From the NCBI GenBank assembly GCA_016870915.1, contig VFZY01000022.1:1-46057 (forward strand): a stretch of 46,057 nt of DNA, read 5' to 3'. The notes under the pieces are model-generated. The model saw only the letters and a list, made by a program, of their open reading frames with translations, was not told the origin of the DNA and ran no database searches. Origin of the DNA: Acidobacteriota bacterium. Lineage in GTDB: Bacteria > Acidobacteriota > Terriglobia > Bryobacterales > Bryobacteraceae. Of this stretch, positions 15,504 to 24,766 are shown one piece after another (position 1 is the stretch's first letter; each line of letters starts with the position of its first letter). The translations under genes and the position numbers were made by a program.

Positions 15504-15809
15504 TCAGGACTCTTCGTCGGGGGCGATCTTCAAAGCCTTGAGGAACTTGTGGTCCTGCGCGGTCCACTTCACCTTGCTCACGGGGCCATCGAACGATGCC
15601 GGAGCTTCCCCTTGCAGGGTGATCTCTTCGTCGTCGCCGTCTTCACCACTCCGCTTGTTGAATCCGATGGTTGCTTCCAGTACCAGGAACACATCGTAGC
15701 CGGCGCGTTTGATCTCTCCGATCGCGGCGGCGATTCGCTCCGACTCGGACAGCGATTCGTTGATCGCCCCTCCAAGCTCCTGCATCAACTCTCTAAGACG
15801 TTCGTCCAA
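15504..15809 (-). CDS. Conserved-looking small protein of unknown function
   Basis: 101 residues if read from TTG 15809; ATG 15785 is an alternative start. The N-terminal half is helical and amphipathic (LRELMQELGGAINESLSESE), then beta-like (AGYDVFLVLEATIGF). An acidic stretch follows (SGEDGDDEE), and the end is WTAQDHKFLKALKIAPDEES. There is no signal peptide or membrane segment, so it should be cytoplasmic. I do not recognise a family. It faces the glycosyltransferase gene tail to tail with a 22-bp gap. Codon use looks like that of its neighbours, which supports a real gene. Confidence 0.6.
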   Translation of the reverse strand: MDERLRELMQELGGAINESLSESERIAAAIGEIKRAGYDVFLVLEATIGFNKRSGEDGDDEEITLQGEAPASFDGPVSKVKWTAQDHKFLKALKIAPDEES

Positions 15810-15982
15810 TGCTGGCTCTTTCTGATTCCGGGACCGTCCGGCCTGCGCCTGGGCGTCTACCCAAAGAATACCACCTATCTGGATGCTACTCGCCCCGGAT
15901 TGGTTTCTCCAAACCCGTCCCGAAGCCCCACACGATTCCCTTATCGGCGCGCGCCAGCATCCGCAAGAAGGTACATTAGGAA

Positions 15983-16243
15983 ATGCGGATGTTCAAGAGA
16001 TTTGCCACGCACGTCCTGCCCGCGGTGATCAAGCCGCTGCGCGTTCTTTGGAACGAGATCATCGGCTTTGTCTTCATCGTGTTCGCCATCTGGAGCCTGC
16101 CGTCGGTTTACCGCGGCCTTCGCGATTTCAATGGCAATGCCGAGAGCTTTTTCAAGATCATCCTCGCGGGAATCTTTGCCCTGATGATGGGTGGCTTTGG
16201 CGTATTTTCGTTCATCCGGGCCCGCCGCATCTCCCGCTCTTGA
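15983..16243 (+). CDS. Small two-helix membrane protein, unknown function
   Basis: 86 residues from ATG 15983; ATG 15989 fits the AGGA ribosome binding site better. Two hydrophobic segments, near residues 26-42 (IIGFVFIVFAIWSLPSV) and 59-76 (IILAGIFALMMGGFGVFSFI), flank a short polar loop, with basic ends (MFKRF and RARRISRS). The positive termini suggest that both ends face the cytoplasm. I do not recognise a family. It ends 3 bp before the stop of the convergent HyuA gene. The approximately 170 bp upstream contain no further gene that I can support. Confidence 0.6.
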   Translation: MRMFKRFATHVLPAVIKPLRVLWNEIIGFVFIVFAIWSLPSVYRGLRDFNGNAESFFKIILAGIFALMMGGFGVFSFIRARRISRS

Positions 16244-16246
16244 AGG

Positions 16247-18175
16247 CTACGCTCTCAGGGTGATCACCAGCGTTCCGAACCGGTCCTCGGCACAGTGCCA
16301 GCCTCGCGGCACCAGCACCGTGGCGCCGTAATCGGCAATCAGCGCCGGGCCTGGCCGCCGTCCTTTCCAGGCGCCCCTGACCAGGAGGTCCACTTTTCGC
16401 CAGGCGCCGTTGACCATCACGCGGCGGGTTGCCGCGGCGTACCCCGCCACCGCCCCGCCGGCTTCAGCGGCTGCGCCGCGGGCTGCCGCCAGGCGCGCCC
16501 GGACGCGGGCCGTGACCAGTTCCACGGGCCGATGCTCGCTTGCGTACCCGTAAGTCTTCAGGTGCGCGGCGTGGAACGCGGCGGACGCTCCGCTCTTCGC
16601 GCTCCAGGGGACCGTCAACTCATAGCTCTGGCCTACATACCGCGCGTCCGCCGTTCTGGTGATGCGGCCACGGGGCAGATCGCGCCGCGCCTCCGCTTCC
16701 AGCCGCGCAAACGCGCCGGCGGCGTCATCGGACCCCAATACGCCGGCCGCGTAATCCCGCACCGTATCCCCCAGCAGCATCCCCAGCGCCGAAAGCACGC
16801 CCGCCTCGCGCGGCACCAGCACCGTGCGCATCCCCAAGGCCTCGGCCAGTTCGCATGCGTGCAAAGCCCCACAACCGCCAAAGGCCAGCAGCGCAAAGCT
16901 GCGCGGATCGTGGCCCCGTTCCACGGACACGGCCCGGATGGCGCGTTCCATGTTCGCGTTCGCCACACGCACAATGCCCAGCGCGGCGGCTTCCCGCGAC
17001 AACCCCAGGCGCGAAGCGACGCCGTCCACGGCAGCCGCCGCCCTTGCGGCATCCAGCCGCATGGCGCCGCCCAGAAACTGATTCGCGGCGATCCGTCCCA
17101 GCACCACGTGGGCGTCCGTCACCGTGGCGTCGTCCCCTCTTCCGTAGCACGCCGGACCGGGATCGGCGCCGGCGCTTTCGGGCCCAACCTTCAGAAGGCC
17201 CCCCGCGTCGACACGTGCAATTGAGCCGCCGCCCGCCCCTACCGTGTGAATGTCCAGCATCGGAATACGGATGGGAAGTCCGTCGATGGCGGACTCCACG
17301 GTCTCGCGCGGCTCCCCGTCGATCAGGCAGACGTCGGTGGAGGTGCCACCCATATCAAACCCCAGCACCTGGCGGAACCCCGAGCGGGACGCCACGCGGT
17401 GGGCCCCCACGGCGCCGCCCGCGGGTCCGGATAAGACTGTTCGCACTGCATGCCGCCGCGCATGGCCCGCGCTCATCACCCCTCCGTTCGATTGAAGAAT
17501 CGATACGGGGTACGGACACGCCTGTTCCAGTTCGCACAGGTATCGATCCATCAACGGAGCCACGTACGCGTTGACAGCCGTGGTGGCCCCGCGCTCATAC
17601 TCGCGAAACTCCGGGCTGACCTCATGCGACGCGCTGACGTGAAACGTGCCCGCCAGCGCTTCCGCCACCGCTTTCTCATTCGCGCTCACGCGGTAGGCGT
17701 GCAGGAAACACACGGCCACGCTCTCCACGCCCGCCTCGAGCAGCCGCCGCGCCAGCGCCGTCAATTCCCGCGCCGATGGCGTTCGCGCGACCGTGCCGTC
17801 GTGATGGGCCCGCTCCCGAACTCCCAGACATAGCTCCGGCGGCACCAGAGGTGCGCGGGGAACGGGTGTCAGGTTGTACAGCTCGCGCCGGTTCTGGCGC
17901 CCGATGAGCAGCAGGTCCTCAAAACCCGCCGTGGTCACGAACGCCGTGCGCGCGCCCTTGCGCTCCAGCACCGCGTTGGTGGCCACAGTGGACCCGTGCA
18001 CCACCTCCACCCGCGTTTCACCCGGGTGTTCCCGCACCGCGCGTTCGATGCCTTGCAGGATCACCTGCGCCGGCGCCGCCGGGTTGGACCGCAGTTTGAA
18101 CACGCTCAGACGCCCGCGGCGGTCCATCACCACGAAGTCGGTGAACGTACCTCCCGCGTCGATCCCGATCCGCAT
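16247..18175 (-). CDS. Hydantoinase/oxoprolinase A-type ATPase (HyuA)
   Basis: 642 residues from ATG 18175, 3 bp after the MscS gene. The N-terminus MRIGIDAGGTFTDFVVMD is the actin-like ATP-binding start of the hydantoinase A/5-oxoprolinase family. Further family blocks are HGSTVATNAVLERKGARTA, VLSGPAGGAVGAHRVA, FDMGGTSTDVCLIDGEP, AGGGSIARVDAGG and ALLAFGGCGALHACELAEAL. The length fits HyuA subunits, which hydrolyse cyclic amides at the cost of ATP together with a separate HyuB subunit. No HyuB gene lies on either side, so the partner must be encoded elsewhere or the activity differs, for example acetone carboxylase-type chemistry. The substrate is unknown. Confidence 0.9.
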   Translation of the reverse strand: MRIGIDAGGTFTDFVVMDRRGRLSVFKLRSNPAAPAQVILQGIERAVREHPGETRVEVVHGSTVATNAVLERKGARTAFVTTAGFEDLLLIGRQNRRELYNLTPVPRAPLVPPELCLGVRERAHHDGTVARTPSARELTALARRLLEAGVESVAVCFLHAYRVSANEKAVAEALAGTFHVSASHEVSPEFREYERGATTAVNAYVAPLMDRYLCELEQACPYPVSILQSNGGVMSAGHARRHAVRTVLSGPAGGAVGAHRVASRSGFRQVLGFDMGGTSTDVCLIDGEPRETVESAIDGLPIRIPMLDIHTVGAGGGSIARVDAGGLLKVGPESAGADPGPACYGRGDDATVTDAHVVLGRIAANQFLGGAMRLDAARAAAAVDGVASRLGLSREAAALGIVRVANANMERAIRAVSVERGHDPRSFALLAFGGCGALHACELAEALGMRTVLVPREAGVLSALGMLLGDTVRDYAAGVLGSDDAAGAFARLEAEARRDLPRGRITRTADARYVGQSYELTVPWSAKSGASAAFHAAHLKTYGYASEHRPVELVTARVRARLAAARGAAAEAGGAVAGYAAATRRVMVNGAWRKVDLLVRGAWKGRRPGPALIADYGATVLVPRGWHCAEDRFGTLVITLRA

Positions 18176-18178
18176 CGG

Positions 18179-19207
18179 CTACTGCTGCACTCCCATCTCC
18201 ACTTTGGGGAATGGCACGCCTTCGGCGCGGAACCGCTTCAGTACGCGCATCCGCAACGCCGATTGAATCAACCCCAACTGGATGCGTTCCGGAATCGCCA
18301 CCAGCACCTTGAACTGCAGATGGGTTGGCGTGATCCCAGGGTCCAGCAGCACGACGGGTCCCTCGCCAGGCAGAACTCCCGGGGTGAGCCGCGCTTCTTC
18401 GGCGATCAGGCGTTCCACCAGATCCGGGTCCGCGTCGTGGCCGGCCACAATCGCCACTTCCGCCATCATGCGCTTTTCAGGCAAGTTGAAGTTGGTGAGC
18501 GTTGAGGTGGTGATGCGCGTGTTGGGGATCACAATCATGTTGTTGACGCCCATCAGCACGCGGGTGGTGCGCCAGCCGATATCGGTGACGATGCCTTCCT
18601 CGCCGGTGGAAAGCCGGATGAAGTCACCCACACGGATGGGATTTTCGATCAAGAGATGCACGCCGGCGAAGAAGTTCGCCAGCGTGTCCTGAAGCGCCAG
18701 CGCCACGGCCAAGCCGCCCACGCCCAGGGCGGTTAGAGCCGGCGTGATCGAGATGCCAAGGAATCGCAGCAGCGTCAGCGTGCCGATCCCCACCACGGTG
18801 CCGTAGGTGATGGTACGCGCCAGGCCCGATGCCGCCAACGGCACCGACCGGGCCTCGCCATACAGCCTCAACATCCGCACCGCGAAGGCTGCCGCCACCA
18901 GCGTGAAACTGGCGATGACGAAGATCGCGATCCATTGCAGCGCAAGCCGTTCCTGGCGTTCGGTGAAGTTCGCCACATCGATCGAAATGGCGAGCCCCGC
19001 CGCCAGGCACCACAGCAGGGAGGGGGCTCGCAGGGAGTCCCGCACAACCTCCACGGCGTTGTTCGTCCGGCCCTTCCGGCGAAAGGCGACCATCGCCGCG
19101 TAGCGAATCGCGAGCAACACGGCGAGCGACGCCAACATCCAAACGCCAGGCCAAAACCACTGGCTCACGCGTTGATCGAAATCGGGACCGGGAAACGCGG
19201 CAGACAC
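18179..19207 (-). CDS. MscS-family mechanosensitive channel
   Basis: 342 residues from GTG 19207. Four N-terminal hydrophobic segments are followed by the pore-lining helix with Gly/Ala spacing: TALGVGGLAVALALQDTLAN, then FFAGVHLLIENPIRVGDFI. The beta domain follows (GEEGIVTDIGWRTTRVL, IVIPNTRITTSTLTNF). The C-terminal alpha/beta domain ends with VPFPKVEMGVQQ. This is the MscS core with one additional N-terminal helix. The channel should release solutes on hypo-osmotic shock from the inner membrane. It is followed after 3 bp by the HyuA gene and probably shares its transcript. The start is divergent from the ADOP permease, with about 155 bp between them. Confidence 0.92.
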   Translation of the reverse strand: MSAAFPGPDFDQRVSQWFWPGVWMLASLAVLLAIRYAAMVAFRRKGRTNNAVEVVRDSLRAPSLLWCLAAGLAISIDVANFTERQERLALQWIAIFVIASFTLVAAAFAVRMLRLYGEARSVPLAASGLARTITYGTVVGIGTLTLLRFLGISITPALTALGVGGLAVALALQDTLANFFAGVHLLIENPIRVGDFIRLSTGEEGIVTDIGWRTTRVLMGVNNMIVIPNTRITTSTLTNFNLPEKRMMAEVAIVAGHDADPDLVERLIAEEARLTPGVLPGEGPVVLLDPGITPTHLQFKVLVAIPERIQLGLIQSALRMRVLKRFRAEGVPFPKVEMGVQQ

Positions 19208-19361
19208 TATCGCGATTTTCTCAGATCTTCCCTATCCCCTTCCGGTGTCCGAATCTGAACACCTTGTCCCACAGCCGGACCGCGGCCGGTGTTCACCTCC
19301 CGCTATCCCGCTGTCCGCAAAGGAGCGTGACCGCGGCAAGCGGCTTGCACCATGGTTCCCC

Positions 19362-21863
19362 ATGCCGACCCTCTCTGACCTCCGCTATGCCGCGCGCGCC
19401 CTTCGCCGGACCCCGGTCTTCACGACGATCGCCATAGCATCGCTCGCCCTCGGCATCGGGGCCAATACGGCCATCTTCAGTATTGTCGACCGGCTGCTTC
19501 TTCGAGCCATGCCGGTGGAAGCGCCGGAGCAGTTGATGCAACTCACTCTGCCCGGCACGAACATGGGCAATTTCCGCCGCAGGGACCCGTTTTCGTATCC
19601 CATGTATCGCGCGCTTGCCGCCAAAGCCACCACGGTGAGCGGCATTCTGGGGCGCTATCCCGTGGATGTGACGGTTTCCCGGGACAACTCCCCGGAACGG
19701 CTGCGCGGCGAACTGGTTACAGGCAACTACTTTCAGCTTCTCGGCCTGAAGCCGGCCGCTGGCCGCCTGTTGACGCCGGCTGACGATGTGGAGCGCGACG
19801 GCCATCCGGTGGCCGTGCTCGGCTACCGCTACTGGATGGACCGTTTTCACGGCAACCCCGATATCGTCAACCGCATCATCAAGCTCAACGGTTTCGATTT
19901 CACGGTCACCGGCGTGGCCCCGCCGGGCTTTGCCGGCCTTGAGTTGGGCCGGCATGCGCACGTTTACATGCCGGCGGCCATGAAGGCCGTCATTACGCCC
20001 ACATGGGATGATCGCGACGACCGCCGCAGCCACTGGCTACACTTAATTGCCCGACTGCCGCGTGGAACCAGCGCCAGCCAGGCCGCCGCCGAACTCAACA
20101 CACTGGTTGCGCCGCAGCTTCAGGAAGAACTGGCCGCGATGACCGGCGTCTCCGAACGATTCCGGAACGGCTTTCTGGCCCGGCGTTTCGTCCTTCATCC
20201 GGCCCATCGCGGCGTGCGCAGCCCGCTCACGCGGGAAACCGTGCTGGCTCCGATTCTGGCGCTGATGGCGATGGTGGCGCTGGTGCTGCTCATCGCGTGC
20301 ACGAATCTTGCCGGGCTCCTGCTGGCCCGTTCGGCGGCGCGCCGCAAGGAAATCGCTATCCGGTTGTCACTCGGCGCCGGCCGTGCCCGCCTGATCACGC
20401 AACTTCTCATCGAATCATCGCTCACCGGGCTGGCCGGCGGTTGCCTGGGCATCCTGGTGGCGTTGTGGCTGCGCGATGTTCTGGTCTCCTTCGTGCCGAC
20501 CCAGGTGGATCCGGCATTGATCATCGGCACGCCCCTGGATACGAACGTTCTTCTTTTCACCGCGGCGCTTTCTCTTCTTACGGGCCTGCTTTTCGGCCTG
20601 GTGCCCGCCATCCAGGCGACGCGGCCCGATGTTGCGCCCGAACTGAAGGAGTCCGGCGCATCGCTGCTGGGAAACCGGAGCCAGACGTTTCTACGGCGTG
20701 GACTGGTGTCGGGCCAGGTGGCTCTCTCCCTGGTGCTGCTGATCGCGGCCGGGCTCTTCACCGCGACGCTGTTCAATCTGCGCAACACGCCACTCGGCGT
20801 CAGCACCAGCCAAGTCCTATCCTTCTCCGTGGACCCGCGCCTGAACGGCTACGACACGCCGCGCACCCTGGCCTTCTACCGTCAGCTGCAGGATTCGCTC
20901 GAATCCACGCAGGGGATCACGGGCGCCACGCTCACCTCGTCGCCACTTTTTGCCGGCGACTCTTCCACGTCCACCATGAGCGTCGAAGGTTACCAGGCCA
21001 AGGAAGGCGAGAATCTGAATCTGGCGGTCCACTGGGTTGCGCCACGATACTTTTCCACGCTGGGCATCGGCCTGCTGCGGGGCCGCGACATCGCGCCACG
21101 CGATACCGCCAATTCGCCGCGTGTGGCCGTGATCAACGAAAGCACCGCGCGCTACTTCTTTGGCGGCTCGAACCCGTTGGGCCGGCGCATGGCCTTCGGC
21201 CATGGACTGGGCACCCGGCACGACATTGAGATTGTCGGCGTCGTCGCCGACAGCCGTCTGGAATCAGCCAAGGATACGCCAAAGCGCATGGCCTACTTTC
21301 CTTACACGCAGGACCCGGGAATCGACGAAGTAACTTTCTATGTTCGCGCCAGCGAAGATCCGGTGGTGCTCGCTCAAACCGCCCGTGCCACGGTGCGCAG
21401 GCTGGATCCGAGTCTCCCCATCTACGCGCTCCGCACGCTCGAAGCGCAACTCACCGAGTCCATGACGCTCGAACGGATGGTATCCACGTTTTCCGCCGGA
21501 TTTGGCGCGCTGGCCACTTTGCTTGCCGGCATCGGGCTCTACGGACTGGTGGCGTTTTCGGTGGCCCGGCGCACTCGTGAGATTGGGATTCGCGTCACGC
21601 TGGGCGCGCGCCGGAACAACGTGCTCTGGCTGGTGCTGCGGGAAGTGCTGCTGCTTGCCGGGGCCGGCATTGTGGTGGGCCTGCCGCTGGCGCTTTATCT
21701 TACGCGATTCCTCAAATCGCAACTCTACGGCCTCTCGCCCGCTGATCCGGCCGTGGCGGCTGCCGCCACGATCGGTGTACTTGTGGTGACGCTCGCCGCG
21801 GGCTATCTGCCCGCCCGCCGAGCCACGGGCATTGACCCGCTCACCGCGTTGCGCCACGAATAG
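19362..21863 (+). CDS. ADOP/MacB-type ABC permease (no ATPase domain)
   Basis: 833 residues from ATG 19362. The N-terminus LSDLRYAARALRRTPVFTTI, followed by ALGIGANTAIFSIVDRLLLR, is the signature of the acidobacterial duplicated-permease (ADOP) group. A MacB-like periplasmic domain (residues ~45-270) is followed by an FtsX core with three membrane helices (~300-430, including ARSAARRKEIAIRLSLGAGR). A second periplasmic domain and a second FtsX core (~720-830, ARRTREIGIRVTLGARRNNV) follow. One chain therefore contains both permease halves. No ATP-binding gene is adjacent, as is common for this group, so a distant ATPase would be needed. Export of peptides or lipids is the family role; the cargo is unknown. 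Confidence 0.92.
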   Translation: MPTLSDLRYAARALRRTPVFTTIAIASLALGIGANTAIFSIVDRLLLRAMPVEAPEQLMQLTLPGTNMGNFRRRDPFSYPMYRALAAKATTVSGILGRYPVDVTVSRDNSPERLRGELVTGNYFQLLGLKPAAGRLLTPADDVERDGHPVAVLGYRYWMDRFHGNPDIVNRIIKLNGFDFTVTGVAPPGFAGLELGRHAHVYMPAAMKAVITPTWDDRDDRRSHWLHLIARLPRGTSASQAAAELNTLVAPQLQEELAAMTGVSERFRNGFLARRFVLHPAHRGVRSPLTRETVLAPILALMAMVALVLLIACTNLAGLLLARSAARRKEIAIRLSLGAGRARLITQLLIESSLTGLAGGCLGILVALWLRDVLVSFVPTQVDPALIIGTPLDTNVLLFTAALSLLTGLLFGLVPAIQATRPDVAPELKESGASLLGNRSQTFLRRGLVSGQVALSLVLLIAAGLFTATLFNLRNTPLGVSTSQVLSFSVDPRLNGYDTPRTLAFYRQLQDSLESTQGITGATLTSSPLFAGDSSTSTMSVEGYQAKEGENLNLAVHWVAPRYFSTLGIGLLRGRDIAPRDTANSPRVAVINESTARYFFGGSNPLGRRMAFGHGLGTRHDIEIVGVVADSRLESAKDTPKRMAYFPYTQDPGIDEVTFYVRASEDPVVLAQTARATVRRLDPSLPIYALRTLEAQLTESMTLERMVSTFSAGFGALATLLAGIGLYGLVAFSVARRTREIGIRVTLGARRNNVLWLVLREVLLLAGAGIVVGLPLALYLTRFLKSQLYGLSPADPAVAAAATIGVLVVTLAAGYLPARRATGIDPLTALRHE

Positions 21864-21910
21864 CACCCCCCGCTGGTTTACGCGGCGTCAAGGCGATAAA
21901 ATCGGTGGAC

Positions 21911-22336
21911 ATGAAAACTGAAAAGCGCGGACGCCGCGATCTTCTGTTTGCCGCGGCTCTCGGAGTTGCCCCTGCTGCCGCCGCCGCCCCTGCCGCCGCA
22001 ACCACGGGCGCCGGGAAAGTGAAGTCTCCCGGCGGTTACCGCCTTGGCAACATCTACTTCTCGAGCGGCCTAACCGGAGCGGGCGCCGACATCGACGCCC
22101 AGACCCACGACATCATGAATAAGCACAAAGCGAACCTTGAATCCATGGGTTCCTCGCTGGACAACGTGCTGAAGGTCACCGCATTCCTGGCGGACGTAGC
22201 CAAGGAAAAGCCGGCTTTCAACAAGGCCTACGCCACCTATTTCACCAAGGATGCCCCGGCCCGCACCGCGCTTGGCGGCATCTTCCCGGACGACAAGACG
22301 CGCGTGGAGATTGAGGTGGTCGCCTATGTTCCGTAG
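21911..22336 (+). CDS. Exported RidA/YjgF-family protein
   Basis: 141 residues from ATG 21911. Residues 1-~35 carry a twin-arginine-like start (KRGRRDLLFAAALG) and a long Ala/Pro run, unlike cytoplasmic RidA. The RidA core follows: IYFSSGLTGAGADIDAQTHD, then NLESMGSSLDNVLKVTAFLA, ending with the family signature PARTALGGIF and VEIEVVAYVP. The Arg of PARTA corresponds to the carboxylate-binding Arg of imine deaminases. RidA hydrolyses reactive 2-aminoacrylate-type imines; why it would be exported is unclear. The next gene starts 6 bp downstream. A TAAAAT element ends 9 bases before the ATG, so the leader may be almost absent. Confidence 0.88.
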   Translation: MKTEKRGRRDLLFAAALGVAPAAAAAPAAATTGAGKVKSPGGYRLGNIYFSSGLTGAGADIDAQTHDIMNKHKANLESMGSSLDNVLKVTAFLADVAKEKPAFNKAYATYFTKDAPARTALGGIFPDDKTRVEIEVVAYVP

Positions 22337-22342
22337 ACTGCC

Positions 22343-24766
22343 ATGCGCCTGACAACGCTGCTGCTGCTGGCCATCTGTTCCTGGTCTCAAACGCGATTTG
22401 AATCGCTGCGCATCGAACCCGGTGAGATTGTGTTCGCCGGTCCAGGCGCCTCGCAGCGGTTCATTGTCACCGGTACCACGCCCGGGGGTTCCGACGAGCA
22501 ACTCGACCTGGCTCCCACCCCCGTGGATCCGTCGGTGGTTGCCGTTTCGGGCCAAGATGTGAAGGCGTTGAGGCCGGGCAGCACACTCCTCAGGGCGCGA
22601 GCCGGTGGCGCCAGCGCGTCCATCCGTGTGGAGGTGCGCAACGCCCCATCCGCGGTCGCCATCAACTTCGATCCCGACATCATTTCCATCCTTACCACCA
22701 AGGGTTGCAACAGCTCCAACTGCCATGGAGCCATTGCCGGCAAGAACGGCTTCAAGCTGTCGCTGTTCGGCTATGATCCCCAGGCGGATCATGAGATGAT
22801 CGTCCGCCAGCACGGGGGCCGCCGTATCTCGCCCGATCAGCCCGAGCAGAGCCTTCTGCTGCGGAAGCCGTCGTTTGCCGTGCCGCACGGCGGGGGCAAG
22901 GTGCTGCCGCCGGACACGCACGATTACGAGACACTTCTCGCCTGGCTGCGGCAGGGAGCACCGGCTGCCTCCACCGGACCACGCGTTGCGCGCATTGAGC
23001 TTCACCCGGCTGAACTGACGCTCACCGCATCGCCCGCGCCGCGCCGCATCGCGGTGATCGCGCGCCTGACAGATGGTTCGACGCGGGACATGACCAGCCG
23101 GGTCCGCTACGAATCCCCCGTCGAATCGATTGCGAGTGTCGATGGGTCAGGCTTGCTGACGGCGGCCAAGCCGGGCTTGACCACCATCCTCGCGCGAGCC
23201 ATGGGCAAAGCCGCCACGGCCCAGGTGGCAGTGCTGGCCGCGCCGGCCGCCGCGGGCTACACGCAGCCTCCGTCCGCGAACTTCATCGACGATTTCGTCT
23301 TTGCCAAGCTTCGCCGCATGAACCTGCAGCCGGCCGCGCTGTCCACCGATGAGCAGTTCCTGCGCCGCGCCGCCGTCGACATTGTGGGCCGCATTCCCAC
23401 GCCGGAGGAGCGCCGGGCATTCCTGGCCCATCGGGATCGTGCCCGCCTCATCGATGAGTACCTCGGCCACCCGGATCACATCGCCTATCGCACATTGCGC
23501 CTGGAAGAGTGGTTCCGCAATACGCAACTGTTCAGCCAGGGACGCCCCATGGGCACCTTCAAGTACTGGCTGCGGGATCAGGTGGAGACGCGCCGCCCCT
23601 ACGATGAAACGGTGCGCGATCTCATCACCGCGCTGGGCGACACGGCTCGCAATCCGCCCGCGAACTTCTGGTTCCCCGCCACGGACTTCATGCTGAACAA
23701 GTTCGATGTCCGGCAGATGACCCCGTCGATCACGCGCCTCTTCCTGGGCATCCGCATGGAGTGCGCCGAATGCCACAACCACCCGCTTGAGAATTTCACG
23801 CAGGACGATTTCTACGGCCTGGCCGCTTTCCTGGGTAAGATGCGGGTCAAGATCGGCCACGGCGTTTATCGCCGCACCTGGTACATCGATGAGAAGGCTG
23901 AACTGGAGCATCCGGCCACCCACAAACCCGTTGCTCCGCGGTTCCCCGGTGGTGAGCAGCCTGCCATCGCACGCCCCGCCGAGCGCCAGAATGTGCTGGC
24001 CCGCTGGATCACGGAACCTGGGAACCCCTACTTCGCGCGCCACACGGTGAACCGGATCTGGCGTACATACTTTGGCACGGGCATCGTGGAGCCGTTCGAC
24101 GATATGCGCTCCACCAACCGGCCCACCAATCCGGCTTTGCTCGACCGTCTGGCGGCATTTCTCGTCGAGAATCGCTTCGACCTTCGAGCGCTTGACCGCC
24201 TGATCCTGAACTCGCGCACCTATCAGTTGGCGGCCACCCCAATGGCGGCGCAACCGGAAGATCTGGAACGCCTGCTGTTCGCCCGCTGGTTCCCCCGGCG
24301 TCTTCCGGCCGAGGTGCTGCTCGATTCCATCGCGCAACTCACCGGTGTCCCTACGCCGTTCCCCGACCATGCCCCGGGCACAACCGCTAAGGAGTTCGAA
24401 ATCGGCGACCAGCCATCGTACTTCCTGGCCACCTTCGGCTTTCCGCGCCGGACGACGCTTGGCGAGCGGGATGAGTCCGCTACGCTCGCCCAGTCCCTGC
24501 ATCTGATGAACCGGGCGACGCTCCGCGACAAGCTTGAGAATACTGCGGGTGTGCTGAGCCGGCGCCTGGATGCCGGGGAACCGGACGAAGCGATCATCGC
24601 GAGCCTCTATGAGCATGCCTACTCGCGGATGCCCACGGCGGAGGAGACGCGACTTGTCACGGCGCATCTTGCCGACGAGAAAACGGCCGGACGGACGCGA
24701 CGGCGGGCGCTTGAGAATCTGCTTCTGGTCATGATCAACTCAAAGGAGTTTCAACTGAACCATTAA
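22343..24766 (+). CDS. DUF1549/DUF1553 (PSCyt-type) secreted protein with Ig-like domains
   Basis: 807 residues from ATG 22343 with a signal peptide (MRLTTLLLLAICSWSQ). The N-terminus has a bacterial Ig-like domain (~20-100). A cytochrome-like block follows with Cys122, Cys127 and His128 in GCNSSNCHGAIAGKNGFKLS; the Cys spacing is CX4C, not CXXC. A second Ig-like domain (~210-300) leads into DUF1549 (~315-520), which carries a true CXXCH in MECAECHNHPLENF. DUF1553 (~560-800) ends with TLAQSLHLMNRATLRDKLEN and LLLVMINSKEFQ. This family is abundant in Planctomycetes and Acidobacteria, usually paired with DUF1501, and its function is not established. The stop overlaps the next start by 1 bp (TAATG). 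Confidence 0.9.
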   Translation: MRLTTLLLLAICSWSQTRFESLRIEPGEIVFAGPGASQRFIVTGTTPGGSDEQLDLAPTPVDPSVVAVSGQDVKALRPGSTLLRARAGGASASIRVEVRNAPSAVAINFDPDIISILTTKGCNSSNCHGAIAGKNGFKLSLFGYDPQADHEMIVRQHGGRRISPDQPEQSLLLRKPSFAVPHGGGKVLPPDTHDYETLLAWLRQGAPAASTGPRVARIELHPAELTLTASPAPRRIAVIARLTDGSTRDMTSRVRYESPVESIASVDGSGLLTAAKPGLTTILARAMGKAATAQVAVLAAPAAAGYTQPPSANFIDDFVFAKLRRMNLQPAALSTDEQFLRRAAVDIVGRIPTPEERRAFLAHRDRARLIDEYLGHPDHIAYRTLRLEEWFRNTQLFSQGRPMGTFKYWLRDQVETRRPYDETVRDLITALGDTARNPPANFWFPATDFMLNKFDVRQMTPSITRLFLGIRMECAECHNHPLENFTQDDFYGLAAFLGKMRVKIGHGVYRRTWYIDEKAELEHPATHKPVAPRFPGGEQPAIARPAERQNVLARWITEPGNPYFARHTVNRIWRTYFGTGIVEPFDDMRSTNRPTNPALLDRLAAFLVENRFDLRALDRLILNSRTYQLAATPMAAQPEDLERLLFARWFPRRLPAEVLLDSIAQLTGVPTPFPDHAPGTTAKEFEIGDQPSYFLATFGFPRRTTLGERDESATLAQSLHLMNRATLRDKLENTAGVLSRRLDAGEPDEAIIASLYEHAYSRMPTAEETRLVTAHLADEKTAGRTRRRALENLLLVMINSKEFQLNH

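Noticed and set aside
22703-22735. CNSSNCH as a standard heme c site
   Set aside because: The spacing is CX4CH, not CXXCH. Similar C-N-x-G-x-C-H blocks are conserved in this family, but heme binding is not shown.
23147-24667. A 506-codon minus-strand frame
   Set aside because: It is a shadow of the DUF1549/DUF1553 gene, which has clear family motifs on the plus strand.
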